Assembly (NCBI RefSeq): GCF_048544455.1
Contig: NC_133534.1
Span: 225,646,292 to 225,710,291 of the forward strand
Direction of reading: 5' to 3'
Length of the DNA: 64,000 nucleotides
Source: Silene latifolia
Taxonomy: Eukaryota; Streptophyta; Magnoliopsida; Caryophyllales; Caryophyllaceae
Position numbers and translations under genes: made by a program. Positions within the stretch are counted from its first letter, which is position 1. Each line of letters starts with the position of its first letter. The notes under the pieces are model-generated. The model was not told where the DNA came from. It saw only the letters and a program-made list of their open reading frames with translations, and did no database searches. Below are positions 63,071 to 64,000 of the stretch, one piece after another.

Positions 63071-63146
63071 CTAAATGCAATGTATGTACAAAAGAGAGAG
63101 GGAGAGATGGGTATCATACAAATGGAGGTGGTGAGGTAGGCCTCTT

Positions 63147-64000
63147 TCACTCGTCATCCTCATCTTGATCATAGCCATAACGATGAGAACTCCCGGCTTG
63201 GTCATACCCGCTTGCTTGACCCCAATACCCTCCTTGGTCAAATTCTCCCCCTTGACCCGAGTACCCTCCACCTTGGCTAGAATGCCCTCCGCCGTCGCGA
63301 CCCCAAGCTTGGTTCCCTTGATTAGGGAACAAGAGCTCTGGTTGTGCCCAAGAGGGCTTAGGACCATCGGGGTCAATATACCCTTGTTGAGCCATGTTAT
63401 AGTATTGGGGGTAAAGGGCCAAGTAGTTGTCGACCCTCCCTTCATGTACCCCGAGGTCCACTCTATTCATGAGTGCCATCAAATCATTAATACCCAGGGT
63501 ATTGGGGATTGCCGGCCTAAATTGGGTATATGGGGTAGGGTATGGTGGGATAGGCACATAGGAGGGTGGGCGAATAGGCCTTCTCGGTGCTCCACGAGGT
63601 ATTTGGCGGTGCGGCTCTTCCCTTTGAGGGGGATTATCAAGAATTTGGATATCAAGGAGGTAGCTTGGTGGAGGCGAGTATGGGCTCAATCCTGGGTCAA
63701 TGCCCGGTATCTTCCAACCTTCAAGGATCATTGAAGTGCATCCTTTGGTGTGCCACTCTACACTCCCGTCTCGAGTGTAGTTACACCATCGGTGACTGTT
63801 GAAGATGGTGTGCTCATCAATCAAAGTCCTCCCCTCAAGAGGAGTATAGGTTCCTCGGGCATTGAACCCGGGATAAAGGTGGTGGGCCAAAATAGTAATT
63901 AGACCTCCCATCACGAAGGTCTTGAGTTGGGTGGTTCCTTGAGCAAAATCATTGAACCTAGTAAGTATCTCAAGTGGCGTATTGAAGTTATAACGCCTCA
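63147..64000 (-). CDS. Athila-type ORF downstream of pol, partial at the window edge
   Basis: The frame is open from the window edge to the stop at 63147-63149. It contains FNTPLEILTRFNDFAQGTT, then TFVMGGLITILAHHLYPGFN, a GG(L/P)IT pattern I associate with the Athila ORF-1 family (PF03078), and GCTSMILEGWKIPGI. The middle is Pro-rich (PPSYVPIPPYP). The last 60 residues are Gly/Gln/Tyr/Ser-rich (GGGYSGQGGEFDQGGYWGQ) ending DQDEDDE. Function of this ORF is not established; an envelope-like or nucleic-acid-binding role has been suggested for ORFs in this position. N terminus lies outside the window. Confidence 0.55.
   Translation of the reverse strand, partial: RRYNFNTPLEILTRFNDFAQGTTQLKTFVMGGLITILAHHLYPGFNARGTYTPLEGRTLIDEHTIFNSHRWCNYTRDGSVEWHTKGCTSMILEGWKIPGIDPGLSPYSPPPSYLLDIQILDNPPQREEPHRQIPRGAPRRPIRPPSYVPIPPYPTPYTQFRPAIPNTLGINDLMALMNRVDLGVHEGRVDNYLALYPQYYNMAQQGYIDPDGPKPSWAQPELLFPNQGNQAWGRDGGGHSSQGGGYSGQGGEFDQGGYWGQASGYDQAGSSHRYGYDQDEDDE

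Overview
This is a repeat-dominated window from a plant nuclear genome. Evidence: a MIZU-KUSSEI1 (DUF617) gene, FAR1/MULE transposase remains with GT-AG introns, Ty1/copia and Ty3/gypsy elements with plant-type primer sites, plant L1-type LINEs, CACTA, hAT and PIF-like elements, and long AT-rich spacers with (TA)n and (AAT)n tracts. I infer a eudicot, possibly Caryophyllales; this is a guess from repeat style and not proven by the sequence.

Layout. 1.0-6.3 kb: a minus-strand FAR1/MULE transposase pseudogene that can be spliced into one 710-codon frame carrying four stop codons; its introns are filled with a roughly 110 bp satellite-like repeat. 6.6-9.3 kb: hairpin, a 0.55 kb tandem duplication and a hAT-like element. 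9.5-11.4 kb: a LINE with its 5' part inverted (twin priming), exact flanking duplication, and a MULE-like element nested at the inversion joint. 12.2-18.2 kb: a decayed minus-strand LINE with a nested MITE in its reverse transcriptase. 18.7-21.75 kb: a solo LTR that holds a complete 1.66 kb non-autonomous CACTA element with a small promoter-bearing ORF. 22.5-24.1 kb: a copia-type solo LTR. 25.3-26.1 kb: the only convincing host gene, a MIZ1-like gene, in a MITE-rich island (25.0-28.1 kb). 28.7-31.3 kb: a 5'-truncated Ty1/copia element. 33.6-35.7 kb: a Tat-type gypsy gag/protease fragment split by a hAT element. 35.8-39.9 kb: LTR fragments and two further solo LTRs. 39.9-53.0 kb: a large gene-less LTR element (LARD) whose 5' LTR carries a long-TIR element with a captured exon of an IAA-amino-acid hydrolase gene and whose 3' LTR carries a plus-strand LINE. 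53.0-56.95 kb: a second related LARD. 57.0-59.3 kb: a gypsy deletion derivative. 59.3-64 kb: the 3' part of an Athila-like gypsy element.

How the parts relate. The window is a record of nested insertions: exact target duplications at 9493/11410, 10587/11114, 18659/21754, 19893/21558, 22490/24067, 34573/35500, 36931/38408, 38453/39655, 46373/46910 and 48585/52717 let the order be read. No operon-like cooperation of host genes is visible. The observations most worth follow-up are clusters of a short palindrome (CTCGATCGAG / CTCGACCGAG) recurring in several LTR families that look otherwise unlike, the satellite-filled introns of the MULE, the small gene within the CACTA element, and the captured hydrolase exon.
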